DNA of 64,000 bases. Origin: Aegilops tauschii subsp. strangulata (taxonomy: Eukaryota > Streptophyta > Magnoliopsida > Poales > Poaceae). A program made the translations under genes and the position numbers. The notes under the pieces were generated by a model. The model did not search any database. It was not told the DNA's origin and was given only the letters and a program-made list of their open reading frames with translations. The stretch is taken from NCBI RefSeq assembly GCF_002575655.3, contig NC_053035.3, positions 86,577,322-86,641,321 on the forward strand, written 5' to 3'. Positions 22,701 through 35,137 of the stretch are shown here, piece after piece. Position 1 is the first letter of the stretch. Each line of letters opens with the position of its first letter.

Positions 22701-25224
22701 TTTCGGTGTGTTCTGGTGAGCAATGGTGCACGCTTGTTCCTCTGTTACTAGAGTTGAGGCCTCGTGTATAGTTGAGTAGACTGTACTATATCTTTAATGT
22801 GATTTACTTTGTTTGGATTGGGGGAAGCACAGTGTTTTCGAATGCTGAGGAGCACGCAGCATCCCAGCTGTGTGTTTTTAGTGTGAGGTCGAGTGGTGTA
22901 CAGCTTGCATGAGATTGGTGATGAACATGGTTGCTGGTGATCTGCTCATGCGGCGAGTTAGTGTGCCGGAGGCGGCTCAGCCTGGCACAGAACAGTGCCT
23001 GATCCGTTCTCGAGTTTCCTGTTCTGCCTCTCCCTTTCGGTTGTCTACTCATTTAATGCGTCTGCTGGCTGGCTTTATTTTCCCCTCCATACAGCTGCTA
23101 TACAGAGCACAATACAACACTGGTCACACATCCACATGCCACCTGATGGTTGTGATTTCAGGATCAGCTGAGCCTGGGCTCAGAAACCAATATTCGCATG
23201 AATGCTCCATAGTTCTACATGCAACACAGCTAATTACTGAATCTGCAATGCATGCTTATTTCTGGCAGAAGCTTAGTGGATGAATTAGCATTTTGTAAGT
23301 CTGTCTAAGCTCTTGTCTCTTTTCTTTCTATAAACTGGAAGGCCAGGATAGATTTCTTAATACCATTTTGGGATTGTTTGAGCACTGAATAATGTTAACA
23401 GGTTTCCCGTTTCTCATTTCTTAATACCATTTTGGGATTGTTTGAGCACTATACCAATGTTTTGCTTTCTGCTAAAGTCAAAGATATTGTATCCAATGTT
23501 TTTAAATTGCCAACACATGCCAAATTCTGCATATTCGTTCCATGGAGAGTGCGGAAGTAATGTAATAATGTGGCACCGAGATTGGCGAGTGACGCCTACT
23601 TCCAGTATATAGAGTTTATCAAAATGCACATGAGTTGTCCTGTCAAATGTTCAGAAAACTGTTATGTGTTAAAACTGCTGCCAGATTAGTTCACATGTGT
23701 CTTTCTCTTTACATAATTTGTTGCTTCTTACTGAACTTTACGCTGCATTTCTCTGAACTTTCTTGCTTGCTTGACTGCGTCGCCTCAACTTTGGCTTGCG
23801 TTCTTCCCTCTCCCATATGGTAGCCGTCTAGGCTCTCTTCCAGCGCTTGCTCGGATCATCCGACAAGGCTCTCTGCCAGATGCCTAATTCTTATTTTCTG
23901 ATGTTTTGTGTGCAGGATTATGGCAAGGAGCAGTGGTCGTTCGGGTTCTTGGGGAACGGCATGCACAGGTTAACTCGGAAATTCAGAATTTCAGTCTTCG
24001 TATTGACATCCGAGAGGAAGAGAAGTGCTGCAGAGACGTGTTTTATTTCAAAGTGACGATACTTACAAAGTAAACCATGCTTTGTCAACCGAATATGTGT
24101 ATGTATGTATAGGCAATAAAGGCGTAGAACAGAGTCTTTACTTCTCTTCCAACGGATCTCCTAGCGAAATGAAGATATGGATAGGTGCTACTGAAGTAGC
24201 CAACATATACTTATTATGGAGGATAGCTTGTGGGTGTACATAATAGGGAAGCAAGTGAGATCCCGAGAAAATACGCATACAAGTATATCACAAGGTGAAT
24301 GCTATATTATTCTTAAATGAAAATTACACTAGGTTGACTTTTAATATAGTTGGAGCATCCTTTTTTCAACAGTCTAATTACTCCATGTAATTACTGCATC
24401 CATTTTGGTATGTGATACTGCAAGTGTAAATTCAAGAAAAAAAAACTATGTTGTTTAGTGTGAGCTGCAAATTTAGTTTTTGTTGGTGGATTTCCTCAAC
24501 CATATTTTCGTTGCATAGAGTGGACTTGGCAGGAGTCTATTATTCAGCTCCGTTCTATGTTTGGAGAGCACTCTCTCTTTTTCCCTTTTGTGGGAAAAAT
24601 ATTTTATAGAGAACTCTGCACTAACCCATGATTAGTAGCTGTGATATATGATGATTATCCAATGACAAAACTGTTACAGAAACCTTCATTTTGAAAAGGA
24701 ATCATGACCTAAGGTCTTTCTATACATTTTCCTGGCTAATTTGATATATATTTTGCATTTCATCTTCTATTTCAGCTAAATTCTTGCCAGCATGCTATTT
24801 ACCACATATACGCACTTTAGCCTGCACAATTGACGGACCTGCTACAGTTCAGTAGGAAATTTCAAGCATGGACCAAGGAAACAAGATGCTGATGGAGTGT
24901 CATGTATTGCTGCTACCTGATTTTCTGTGAGCTTTCAAATTAGTTCTACGCTGTCCTTCAACAAATGCTTTGTATAATCCAGAAGAATTGGTATCTGCAT
25001 AGGCAATTGGTACCGCGGTGCGCTTGCTTAGGCCATCTAACATATGGGTAGAGATAGAGTTTACCCGGATAAAGGGATATAGAGATTGTAGGCCAATGTA
25101 TCATTAACTATACAATATGAAATAACTCAAGTGTCAATATCAAATGTTCTTCTCTTTACATAGACAAAAGGGATAATGTGGTTTACTTAATATATATAAA
25201 TTGACATGCCATAGATATTTATGG
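22701..25224. other. Unassigned stretch
   Basis: No gene supported. A 53 bp exon-like block at 23916-23968 (DYGKEQWSFGFLGNGM) has a consensus acceptor before it and GT after it, but I do not recognise it. A 32 bp phrase (TTCTTAATACCATTTTGGG...) is duplicated at about 23354 and 23419. The rest is ordinary AT-rich grass intergenic DNA. Confidence 0.5.
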
Positions 25225-25226
25225 TA

Positions 25227-25441
25227 CTCCCTCCGTTCCAGTTTACAAGTCCTGTGCGTATACCTAGGTTGCCAATTTTATCACCCTAATATAAACTATA
25301 TAACACAAAAATTATACTGTGTGAAAATAAAACATCTAAAGTTTATATTGGTATATTTTTTGTAATATATGACTTGTATTAGGTTAGTCAAATTGACGAC
25401 CTAGGGGTACGCGCACGCCCTATAAACTGAGAGAGAGGGAG
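25227..25441. mobile_element. Stowaway-type MITE
   Basis: 215 bp between TA dinucleotides (25225-25226 and 25442-25443). Ends are CTCCCTCCGTTCCAGTTTA and, inverted, TAAACTGAGAGAGAGGGAG; the interior is a large imperfect palindrome. TA target and CTCCCTC ends are the Tc1/mariner Stowaway signature of grasses. Confidence 0.88.
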
Positions 25442-26757
25442 TACGATGCCTTTCCCACACATTCAATGGACAGTCCACTTCCATGTTTATTTCTTCTTAC
25501 ACCCAGAATATTTCTCTCTTGCAAGTATTGACTGAAAGATTAGCAATAAAATTATTAGAAGAGTTTATTCTTGCGTACATCGAAGCACTATAATGTCTAC
25601 CATTCAGTTACAGTTTAAAGTTCATATATATTAATAGTATTATAGGTTGTTTTTATATTTTTATCAATTGAAGCTTTCTTATTAGATTTTTTTCGAGCTG
25701 GCTTCCTTCTCAACATCCTATACTAATATAGGTTATTGGATAAAGTTCTGTACTGATAGGCCAAAACTTTGTGGTCGCCCAGGCTATTCAGCCTTTAATC
25801 ATATTTAACATCATCAGGTAAGTAAAGATGTCATGATCAGAAGTTATTGGCTATCTGCTATATATATGCGCATAATTTGATAAACTACATTGCGCATTCG
25901 ATTGGTTTCAGGAACAATAGATTTTCTTAAATTCTTTTAACTCAATGTGAAAATGAACATTGATGTTTTTTGCCCCTCGAAGGAGACGAGGTTTAATATT
26001 TGCTTACATGACCAGGAACATTAGGAGATGTTCAAATGACTAGTTAAAGATGAAGAGTTATTTGCATAGATGATAGCTTTCTTTTCTGTACAAAGATGAT
26101 GGCTATACCCACAGTATTGCTCTTATTACCTTCTTTTGATGTAGACCTTAGCTCATTTTCTTAGCAACAAAAATTCTGAACTTATTGTGCGCACATGCTT
26201 ATTTGGCCAATCAGGATAATAATAATTTTGCGGTTTTTCTACAAGTTTTATCAGTTTATTGTTTTCAGAATTAGAATCTTGCTGATTAACCTATCTGCAT
26301 TTTTAGTTCAGTAGCTACCTACATGAGGTAGGTCCATTAACTCTTTTGTAGAACCAGATTGTTGATATTTCCTCAGAAGTAAAAATGTTACCTTTTCCTT
26401 TACTTGCTTACTTGAAACCAGACTATTAGGTACTCACCTTCCAAGATATATAAACAACCAAAAATATCACGTGAGGCTATTCTTTGGTTCTTGATCAAAC
26501 AACCAACACTCTGGTGTATAGGGTCTCTGGACAAACAAGCTCGAGGAGGCCATTGTTTGGTGCAGCCCACGACGACAACCACACCATTGACCACTGAAGC
26601 AAGGTCCTTATATGGTCACTGAAGAAATAATCTTTTCTTCCGACAGAAGGGCACTTTTCTTGAATCTTTGTCAGTGTCTGTTGTAATTTACTATCATCCC
26701 TAAGACAAACTTGATTCTGTGTTGCCGTTCTTTATCTATATTGTTTAATCAAAATTA

Positions 26758-26798
26758 CTCCCTCCGTAAAGAAATATAAGAGCGTTGATCGTAGGGAG
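26758..26798. mobile_element. Very short Stowaway remnant
   Basis: 41 bp between TA dinucleotides: CTCCCTCCGTAAAGAAATA, AAGAGCGTTGATC, then GTAGGGAG. It keeps one TIR plus only the last bases of the other, so most of the palindrome has been deleted. Confidence 0.65.
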
Positions 26799-26823
26799 TA
26801 CTACTGTGACATGATAACATATA

Positions 26824-26960
26824 CTCCCTCCGTCCAAAAATAAGTGACTCAACTTTGTACTAACTTTATACTAAAGCTAGTACAAAGTTGAGTCACTTAT
26901 TTTGGGACGGAGGTACAAAGTTAGTACAAAGTCGAGTCACTTATTTTGGGACGGAGGGAG
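26824..26960. mobile_element. Stowaway MITE with duplicated right arm
   Basis: CTCCCTCCGTCCAAAAATAAG at the left pairs with CTTATTTTGGGACGGAGG on the right, within TA ends (26822-26823, 26961-26962). The right arm is present twice (about 26876-26912 and 26913-26960; AGTCACTTATTTTGGGACGG in both), so the right TIR is tandemly repeated. Confidence 0.88.
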
Positions 26961-27250
26961 TATGATGCAATGAACAATATTTCTAAGAACTGCACGGACA
27001 CAGTGCTTTATCATGTCTTGAGCACATTTTATTTATTGTGTTGCCCATGTGTACAACTGCTTGTAAGCTACTAATGATTACATTCTTACATTATTAAGAA
27101 AATATTTGCATTTAGCTCTTGGTTTGAATTGGACTTTGCGTCATTTGGTGCAACGGGATACAGAATATTGCTACATTGGAAATCATCTTCTCTCAAATAA
27201 CCAAGGATCTGACATGGTATCTTGCGCCATTTGGCGCAAAACAACATTTG

Positions 27251-27486
27251 TTTTCTGGATTCAATTTTGGTTCTTTAAAAAAATAGTCCGATAGTATTGC
27301 ATTTTTCAATTCAAGTTGCTTGTACAATTGGCAAATAAATTTGTATCACTATCTATTTTATTTTCTGGATTCAGTTTGGTTCTTTAAAAAAAAATAGTCG
27401 GATAGTGATCTTAATGAAACATTGCATTTTTCAATTCAAGTTGCTGGTACAATTGACAAATAAATTTGTATCACTATCTATTTTAT
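27251..27486. repeat. Tandem duplication of about 110-125 bp
   Basis: TTTTCTGGATTCA ... TATCACTATCTATTTTA occurs at 27251-27360 and again at 27361-27486. The second copy has an extra GATCTTAATGAAAC block. It lies inside the proposed Helitron. Confidence 0.9.
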
Positions 27487-28223
27487 CAGGTAAATATACC
27501 GGCATGTTGTTTGTGGTGTATGTATGGTTGTAGTGAAGATGTGCGTACGACGATGCATTGCTGATCATGGAGCACTACAAGGCTTCAGGATATGTACCGC
27601 AACTTAGAGACTGGACACAGTGCCACTTGCTCCTATCACCATGCAAGTTGTCGATGCTTTACTGTTGAACTATTGATCGGTCCCTTTTTTTTTCTTTAAT
27701 CTATGTGATGGTGTCCCTTACCATAAATACTTGTTATGTGGATTCAGTAGAAATGATGTTTTAGGCACGTTTGGTAGTTATGAAACAAATATCATAGACT
27801 ACCTATTGCTATTATGGGGACGTTTTGAAAACTATTGTTCATCTGCTATTTATTGTTTGATGCTCCTTCATTATTTTCATACACAAGGGCTAAAGCTCAA
27901 TCATACATGTTTGTTTAAGCCTAAAACTCCTAAGTAATGAAATATTTTGAAAGCACTCATGATTTTAAAGGTACATATATTTTTAAAGAAGAGCCTATGT
28001 ATTTTTTTGCTCAAACGCAAAGTCATTGAAAAAGGCAAATGTTTTCAATGAGGACATGATTTCGAATGGGTCTATGCGAGAATGGTAGCAAGTATTTTGT
28101 GCTATCAAATTAAAATGTGTATATACGTCTCATTGTAGACAACAATCCACCATGATTCCTATTAATAAAGGGTATTAAACCATGGATATTTTTGTCATCG
28201 CGAACATGGATTTAGCGTGCCTC

Positions 28224-28252
28224 TGCGCCATTTGGCGCAACGGGTCCACTAG
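28224..28252 (+). terminator. Helitron 3' hairpin and CTAG end
   Basis: A 7 bp stem TGCGCCA / TGGCGCA with a TT loop sits nine bases before CTAG, the replication stop structure of Helitrons. The same perfect 16-mer occurs at 27223-27238 and a variant at 27137-27152. Confidence 0.75.
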
Positions 28253-28454
28253 TTCTTTGAAATAAAGATGAAGTAAGCCACCATTGAGCCTACTTCGCAG
28301 ACCATCTTGGTGTTTTAGCAACAACAGCTGCACATGTTTGTTTTATCTCTTTCAACTTCTCTTCAACAATCAGTGGCACAGGTTGAACCTGATGCTTTAT
28401 AATGCGTTTGTTTTGTATGGTTTATCATACATGCATGTGTTTGATGTTATTTTG

Positions 28455-30625
28455 AATCCTGTGCGGCCGTTTTATTCTGAAAGTTACCAGTCGTCGTCTT
28501 TAGCCCCCACGTAGATGCTACGAGGGGTGTTTCGTCCTCCGCACTATGACCCTTAACCGACGTCTCGGTGCTCGAAGGCGGTAGTGCGGGAGGGAAATGA
28601 GGCAATCGGACTATGCGGTTTTATTACTTTCACTTAGCCATAGGAGCTTGACTGCGGGGGCTGGTGACTAGCCCCCAGTGTGTCGTGATATTCGAGGTAT
28701 ATACATGTATCACTTGGTTTGCTCGAAGACAAACCCTTCGTATTACACGGTGTAATCTCCAGCGATTTTAATACTTGTCATCGAATCGCCGACCAGTTCT
28801 CGCTTATTATGACAGCCAGTTTTCGGCTTTCTCCACTGAGGTACTTGACCGGGCTCGGGCTCGTTTTCTTGCCTCTCACGTCTTGACGGCGGTATGCCCT
28901 TCGGCACCTGTTTGATCTTCGGCTGCCAGAGCCGCGGTATGCTCCTCCGTCCGGAGTGAGCGCTCCATATTGCCATTGACTGTGATGACACCCCTTGGTC
29001 TGGTCATCTTTAACTTTAGATAGGCGTAATGGGGGAGGTCGTTGAATCGAGCGAATGTCGTCTGGCCGAGCAGGGGGCTTCAACGCCTGGGATTACCCCT
29101 TTGAATGTGGTATTATTGGGTTTGATCCTTGATGGGTCAATACCCCTTTCCTTACTGTATCTGCATAAATCAGATTGAGGCTGCTGCCTCCGTCCATGAG
29201 GACTCTAGTGAGGTGGTACCCATTGATAATTGGATCTAGGGCCAGGGTCGCCGATCCTCCATGACGGATACTGGTCGGGTGGTCCCTTCAGTTAAAGGTG
29301 ATCGGACATGTCGACCATGGGTTAAATTTTGGGGCTACAGGCTCTATGGCGTAGACGTCCTGAAGTGCGCGTTTTCTTTCCTTCTTGGGTATATGAGTCG
29401 TGTAGATCATATTCACCGTTTTGACTTAGGGGGGTGGGGGATTGTTTCTAGCCTCCATTGTTTGGCCTGCGAGGTTCCTCACCGTCCTCGCTGCGGGGGC
29501 TTTTGCCCGTGTCCTCGGGTGTGAGCTAGCGGCCTGTTTGATTACCCAACAGCTACGGTTGGTGTGGTTGGCGGGCTTGTCGGAGGTGCCGTGGATCTGG
29601 CAAGGCCTATTCAGGATTACGTCCAACTTGGTGGGTCCATCCTGGTTCCCTTTAGAGGGTTTCTTTCGCGGGCCCGATTTGGAGTTGCGGAATTCTTCAT
29701 TCACTGCAGTGTCATCGACATCGGTGCCATTGTGTCGACGCTTATTTTTATTGCGCCGTGGCTTCCCTTGGCGTCCCGGACTTCTGAAGTGCCGGGGTCC
29801 TAGGGGTTGGTGCTTCTACGAGCCAACCAACAAAAGCGGGTCATAAGGGAGGTAAGTGCTACCATTGTCCTCGGCTTATCTTGGCCGAGCTGGCGTGCGA
29901 GCCATTCATCCTGGATACTGTGCTTGAATGCGGCAATGGCTTCGGCGTCCGGACAGTCGACAATCTAGTTCTTTTTTTGTCAAAAACCGATTCCAAAATT
30001 GTCGGGCTGACTCTCCGGGTTGTTGGACCACATGGCTCAGGTCATCGGCATCGGGAGGTCGGACATAGGTGCCCGGAAAGCATCCCCGAGCTCTTCCCAG
30101 CTGCCTATGGAGACTTCCGGGAGGCCGTTCAACCAATGCCGGGATGGTCCTTTTGAGCTTTAATGGCAGATATTTGATGGCGTGGAGGTCATCTCCTCGA
30201 GCCATATGAATCTGGAGGAGAAATTCTTCTATCCACACGGCCGGGTCTGTAGTCCCATCGTATGGCTCGATGGTTACGGGTTTAAACACTTCTGGGAATT
30301 GGTGTTGCATCACCTCATCAGTGAAGCACATTGGGTGAGCGGCGCCCCTTATTCGGGCTACATCGCGTCGGAGCTCGGCTTCCATCCGGGCTCGGTGTTG
30401 CTCTCGATCTCTATCATTTTGGTCGAGCCGCGCTTGCTATTCGTCCCGTCTATCGGGAGGGTATCCCCTGGATCCGTAGATGGATCTTGTATTACCCATT
30501 CCGGCGTCCAAGTCGCATCACATGTCATATGGGTCTTTGGGCTCTACTGGCTCCTTTCCCCTTCTATGGGCAGGCGCCGACGGGTCCTCGGGCCTTCCAG
30601 CCGGCCTGTCCCTTCCTCGAGAGGG
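28455..30625 (-). pseudogene. Gypsy gag/protease fragment, both ends missing
   Basis: This block is a diverged relative of the internal region at 39340-42500 of the complete Gypsy element and reads on the minus strand. It keeps part of gag (30385-29906: EPYDGTTDPAVWIEEFLLQI), the Cys/His segment (29704-29426: NRPCQIHGTSDKPANHTNRS) and the protease-linker region (about 29300-28750). Compared with the complete element it lacks about 0.75 kb corresponding to 39740-40500, has no LTRs, and is full of frameshifts. It is a relic, probably a deletion product. Confidence 0.82.
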
Positions 30626-30819
30626 ATGGTAATTTCACCGTAATTTAATTGATGCTATTTCAAATTGTATCGGATTTAAATTTGAATGTATGCTATAGAT
30701 TTATTCATACCCATCAGGTTCAAACAACCAATGCATTATTCGATTCATAGGTACATATGTTCAAGAATTACATAAGAACCAAATAAAAAATGATGAACCA
30801 CAGTTGTATACTTGTACTA

Positions 30820-33285
30820 TTAAAGACGGTAAAGAAAGAGGCGAAATACATTCTGGTTGCTGAACAAGGTGAAGCGGAATGCCCATATTGTGCCCTCCTC
30901 CATGCAGAAGGCACGCACGACTCTAGTCCAACCCCTTGTGATGGCCGACTGCCCATCCTTCACGGTCTTCATGAAAACATCTAGATAATCATCGTGTTCT
31001 GGTAGAAATACTTTAACCTTTGCATGCCCACCAATCATGTAGTTTGAGAGATAATCTTGAGTAAACTGCTTTGGGAACCACTGCAAAGAAAAAAGATTCA
31101 GACATTGTCATCTAACACAACTCATTATGGACAATAAAAAGAAGGCTGCAGAGTTCTTACTTACCATCCTGCAGTTCGCTATTGTCTTGGATAAAGTGTA
31201 AACAAATAGTTTATTTGTCATCTTTTGACCCATTTTACTAACAATCTTTATTAGCTTCCTCACTTGATGCTGGTTCATCGATATCTCATTGCCCCATACG
31301 TAGAAAGGGTCGAAGTGCGGATCTTTACCAATGACATATGTACCTAAAAGCACCAAGTTAATATTAGAAGCTAAACAACAATTGCACAATGATGTAGTCC
31401 AACACCCTTTTATAATATCTTATAACATCCAATATACTCACATATTAGATGAATTAACATCTTATATTATGGGCCGGAAGGAGTTTATTGCATTCTTACA
31501 AATTATTGGTTGATTAACTGCTGTTGTATCCATGGGTTAGATTTAGTTTGAGCTAGTTCGGGCTCAAATAGCCCTAAAGTATATCCAAACATGAGGGCTA
31601 GTTTGAGCTAGTTGCATCTAACCCACCCAAAAAACTATCCGACCCAAGAGGTGCTAATTAGAGCTAGTTCTCCTAGTGCATTTATTGTCAATCTAACCCT
31701 GTCATCCAAACACCTCTTTGGATGGAGTTAGTTCAGGGTTAGTCATGAGCTAGAAACTAACTCTAACCTCTAGCTAAGTTGTTGTTGTTGTTGTTGCATA
31801 TGATACTCTTTTACGTAGCCTAGGATTCCATATTTAGACATTAAGTACAGTGCATGTTGCTATGTAGCCTCAGATATATTACATATGGCCCTAGTTAACC
31901 TAACGATAAATGGGTTACAGATATATTCAGTTAAAAGTCCGATTCACCGATTAGTCCCTTATCAGCTCCCGGCCTATATGGTACCAACTACCGATATCCT
32001 GAACAATGAGTATATATAAGCCATGGGATGAAACTAACCTCGATGGAAAACAACAGTCGTTCCCAAAATTGTCATGTGTAGGTACATCAAGAGGCATGTT
32101 AAGCACAACAGGCTAAACATCAACCAAATATATCCATGGTAGACAAAATAATCTCCAAAAGATAGCTTCAGTGTGCAGGTTTAAGCACGCTAGTAAAGCA
32201 AAACAAGTGGAAAGGTGTGTTAACTGCAACATGCCTAACATTTAACAACAAGCAAACATAGTCATTCAAACTGGTATTGTGCCGGTCTAAGTACACTAGT
32301 TATTGTTAAATAAAAATGGAAAGGCGTGTTAACTACAAGATGTAGCAACCAAATGTAGTCATTCATAGTGGTATTGTTGAAACTGGTATTGATGAAATTG
32401 AACTGCACAGTTCATACTTGCACATATAGAACATCACGTTGTGAATAATTGGAATAAACAAGGCAAACTACGAACAACCAAAGATAGCATTTGAAACTGG
32501 ACATATGCTAACTACAAACAACCAAACAATAAAAAAAACTTTAAAAGAGGCATATGCTAGCTATAACAGGCTTAACAGCAAGCAAATATATGCATTCCTA
32601 TCGGTATGTTTAAAACTGGATTGATGAAATGCACACAGTAAATAATTGCACATATAGGGCATCACATTGTGAACAACTGAAATAAAAAAGACATACTACA
32701 AACAACCAAATATAGCAATTAAAACTGGACATATTCTCACTACACTACAAAAGGGACTCGACAAAACAAATCATGGGTTCCCCCCTGTGAAGAGGCACGG
32801 CAAAACAAATCATGGGTTTCCTCACTTGTCACAGATGGGCTCGTTCCCGTGGGAAGAGCACGAACCCTGGATGCGCTCCATGTTGTCGCAGATGGGCTCC
32901 TTCCCCTTGGAAGAGCACGGCTGTAGGGTGCCCTCCCTGATGTCGCAGACAGGCTCTTTCCCCTTGGAAGAGCAGATGGGCTCTTTCCCCTTGGAAGATC
33001 CGGAGAGGGTGCCCTCCTCGTGGTCGCCGTTGATGAGGTCTGACTTGGAAGCTGTGGATCCCAAGCCAGCATCGCAGAACGTGTCCTTCAGAAATGACAA
33101 AAGGGGCTCGATGGCGATGTAGGATGGCAAATTATTGACAACGAGCGAGAGGAGATCAGCGGCGGGGCCATCGATGAGATCGACGGCGGTTGAACCCGAG
33201 GGTTGGTGGTGGGCCCCTTAACCTGTGACATAGCCCGCCTCAGGCCATCGCTGTTGACGACCTCGATGTCGTAGTCGGTGTCCAC
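30820..33285 (-). pseudogene. B3 DNA-binding domain gene remnant
   Basis: Last exon 31080-30820 (87 codons) encodes a B3-type domain: WFPKQFTQDYLSNYM, then ITRGWTRVVRAF and EGTIWAFRF, the usual B3 pattern of a lysine/phenylalanine start, GW..V..F and a final hydrophobic strand. The preceding exon 31343-31165 (DPHFDPFYVWGNEISMNQHQ) joins it in phase across an 82-base GT..AG intron. Upstream, 33285-32740 holds a probable 5' exon starting MDTDYDIEVVNSDGLRRAM, with a frame change near 33190, then a serine/lysine segment with SSKGKEPICD repeated four times. A 1.4 kb AT-rich intron would separate it from the B3 exons. B3 proteins are plant transcription factors. The B3 part is well supported; its link to the 5' exon is inference, and the frame change suggests decay. 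Confidence 0.6.
31530..31775. repeat. Possible MITE in the B3 intron
   Basis: TTAGATTTAGTTTGAGCTAGTTCGG at the left and CTAACTCTAACCTCTAGCT at the right form a weak inverted repeat, with internal GAGCTAGTT motifs in both orientations. It is followed by (GTT)n at 31780-31797. Ends and TSD could not be fixed. Confidence 0.3.
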
Positions 33286-33439
33286 GACATACCCGCATAC
33301 TCTAGCCCGCTGATTGAGTGCCTACGTCTAGTAATGATCGTTAGCTTCCTCGGCGACGTCGGGCGAAGAGACCGCGATACCCGGTTAGTGTGAGTGAACC
33401 GTGTCTGTTGCGTCATCCGACTTGTCTAATATTCATAAA

Positions 33440-35137
33440 TTTGGCGAAAAATGACGCGGGAGAGGGTCAGAACACAAACACACTTGCATGTGGACCAAAT
33501 ATATGTATGAAAAGGGTGGTTTGATGTTCAAATACCAAATGCAACTTCGATGTGGCACCTATCTCGCAAAGCGCACAGTATTGCTTGCCCCCCTCATGTC
33601 GGCAGGAAGGGAATCCTAAGCTATGAATGCATGCCCCCCCACGGAGGTTCACCTAGCAAAGTGCGAAGTAGCAATCCCCCCCCCCCCCACACACCCACTT
33701 TTAGTCGGCAGGCCAGAGAGGCATCTCACCAAGATGGATCGTAAAACGGACCAAGAATAATCCACCTTGGTCGTACAACCTCTCTCTTGTTGTTGGTCAA
33801 AGTGATGGCCGTCCATGCGACCCCGGAGATGGGCTAGCTCACCAATAATCACGCAAGTAGCTAGTCCCCGAAGACAACCACTGCCGCGTGTGGCCCAAAC
33901 ATATGTATGGAGAGGTGTGTTTTGAATACACAATGGAACAACTTTGATGTGGCACCGTGCTTTCGAACCAAAATCTCCACACTGAGCGTTGACAATGCGT
34001 ATGTATGTGACAACACACTTCAAGCCAATGACGGGGATTCATGCATGCATGCATGCATAGTATGCGATCAAACTTAATTAGGTCTGAATCTCACCATGAC
34101 CTATACTACGATAACACGAACCAAAGGAAAAATCCGCCATGGTAACCTATCTTGTTGTCGGTCAAGGTGATCATGGATGTCCATGCGGGCCCATGAATAT
34201 ATAGGCTTGTCGCCTATAACCACGCGAGGGAGTGTACCGTTCGAAGGCAACCACTACATGCATATGTATGGAGGTGATGCGTGCATGCATGTTTGAATAC
34301 CATTTCACAACATTGATGTGGCGCATGCGCCGAAAATCGTACAGTCCCCACATAGAGCGAGACCGGTTCATGACGTGTCGTGGTACTAGCCACTTCGACT
34401 CGATGGGAGGGATTCATGCGTACACATGCATGTGTGTGCTCAAACTGTATCATGTCATCCTAGAGCATGACCCATATATATACCGTATTACATACAAAAA
34501 AATTAATCCCCTCCTAAGTCAAATTAACCTCTCTCATTGTCAGGCAAAGTAGTGATGGACCAAGCGATCCCACAGATGGAAAGCATCGATATCGCTGATA
34601 ACCGCTTAAGTGGGTGCGAGAGGACAACCACCATCGCTTTGCGTGTGGGCCAAACATATGTTGAATACCCAAAATGCATAAATTTGATGTGGTGCATGCC
34701 TCGAAAACCGTAAAGTCCCCACACAAAGCGAGGTTCATGAAGCGTGCTACATATGATGGCTCCCTTCCCCCTCTTTGACGCATACAATATGCTCCTACCA
34801 TAATACAACGCAAAAAGAATCCTCCTTGATGGTGAAATTAATTAACCTCTCCTGATGTAGGTCAAAGTGATACATCCATCGACGATGGCCTCGTGGGCCC
34901 ACAAATGGAAGCGTCACACGTGACTGTCCTAGGATAACGACCACCCGCATGCATGTGGCCCAAAAAGGTGTTGTGTGATGTTTGAATAGCCAATTTCACA
35001 ACTTTGATGTGGCACGTGCCTCGGAAACCGAAAAGTCCCGACACTGAGTGAGATGTACTTGTTCACGGACGCGTACGTATAGTATATATGCTAGTCCCCT
35101 CCCACCTCTTCGACGCGTACTATATATATACTCCCAC
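33440..35137. repeat. Second degenerate tandem array, left part
   Basis: Diverged units of 320-400 bp, recognised by two anchors: TTTGATGTGGCAC (near 33549, 33948, 34313, 34684, 35003) and GGTCAAAGTGATG (near 33796, 34157, 34540, 34858). Each unit also holds a CAACCAC...GGCCCAAACATATGTATGG phrase and AAGTCCCCACA. The array resumes at 44266 after the Gypsy insertion. Frames inside are short and inconsistent, so no gene is called; family not recognised. Confidence 0.82.

Larger units (their letters stand above)
25716..28252 (+). mobile_element. Probable non-autonomous Helitron
   Basis: The 3' end is diagnostic: hairpin TGCGCCATTTGGCGCA (28224-28239), nine bases, then CTAG followed by T. The proposed 5' end is TCCTATACTAATA preceded by A (25715), so the element would lie between host A and T as Helitrons do, with no TSD. 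No Rep/helicase is seen; the 2.5 kb hold two small MITEs, a 110-bp duplication and unrecognised sequence. The 3' end is firm; the 5' end is an inference from resemblance to grass Helitron starts. Confidence 0.6.

Noticed and set aside
23847..24056. Frame with an exon-like 53 bp block (DYGKEQWSFGFLGNGM)
   Set aside because: Good splice-like flanks but no partner exons and no recognised family.
33655..33690. C-run and ACACCC motif as a structured element
   Set aside because: A simple homopolymer inside the degenerate array; no further signal.
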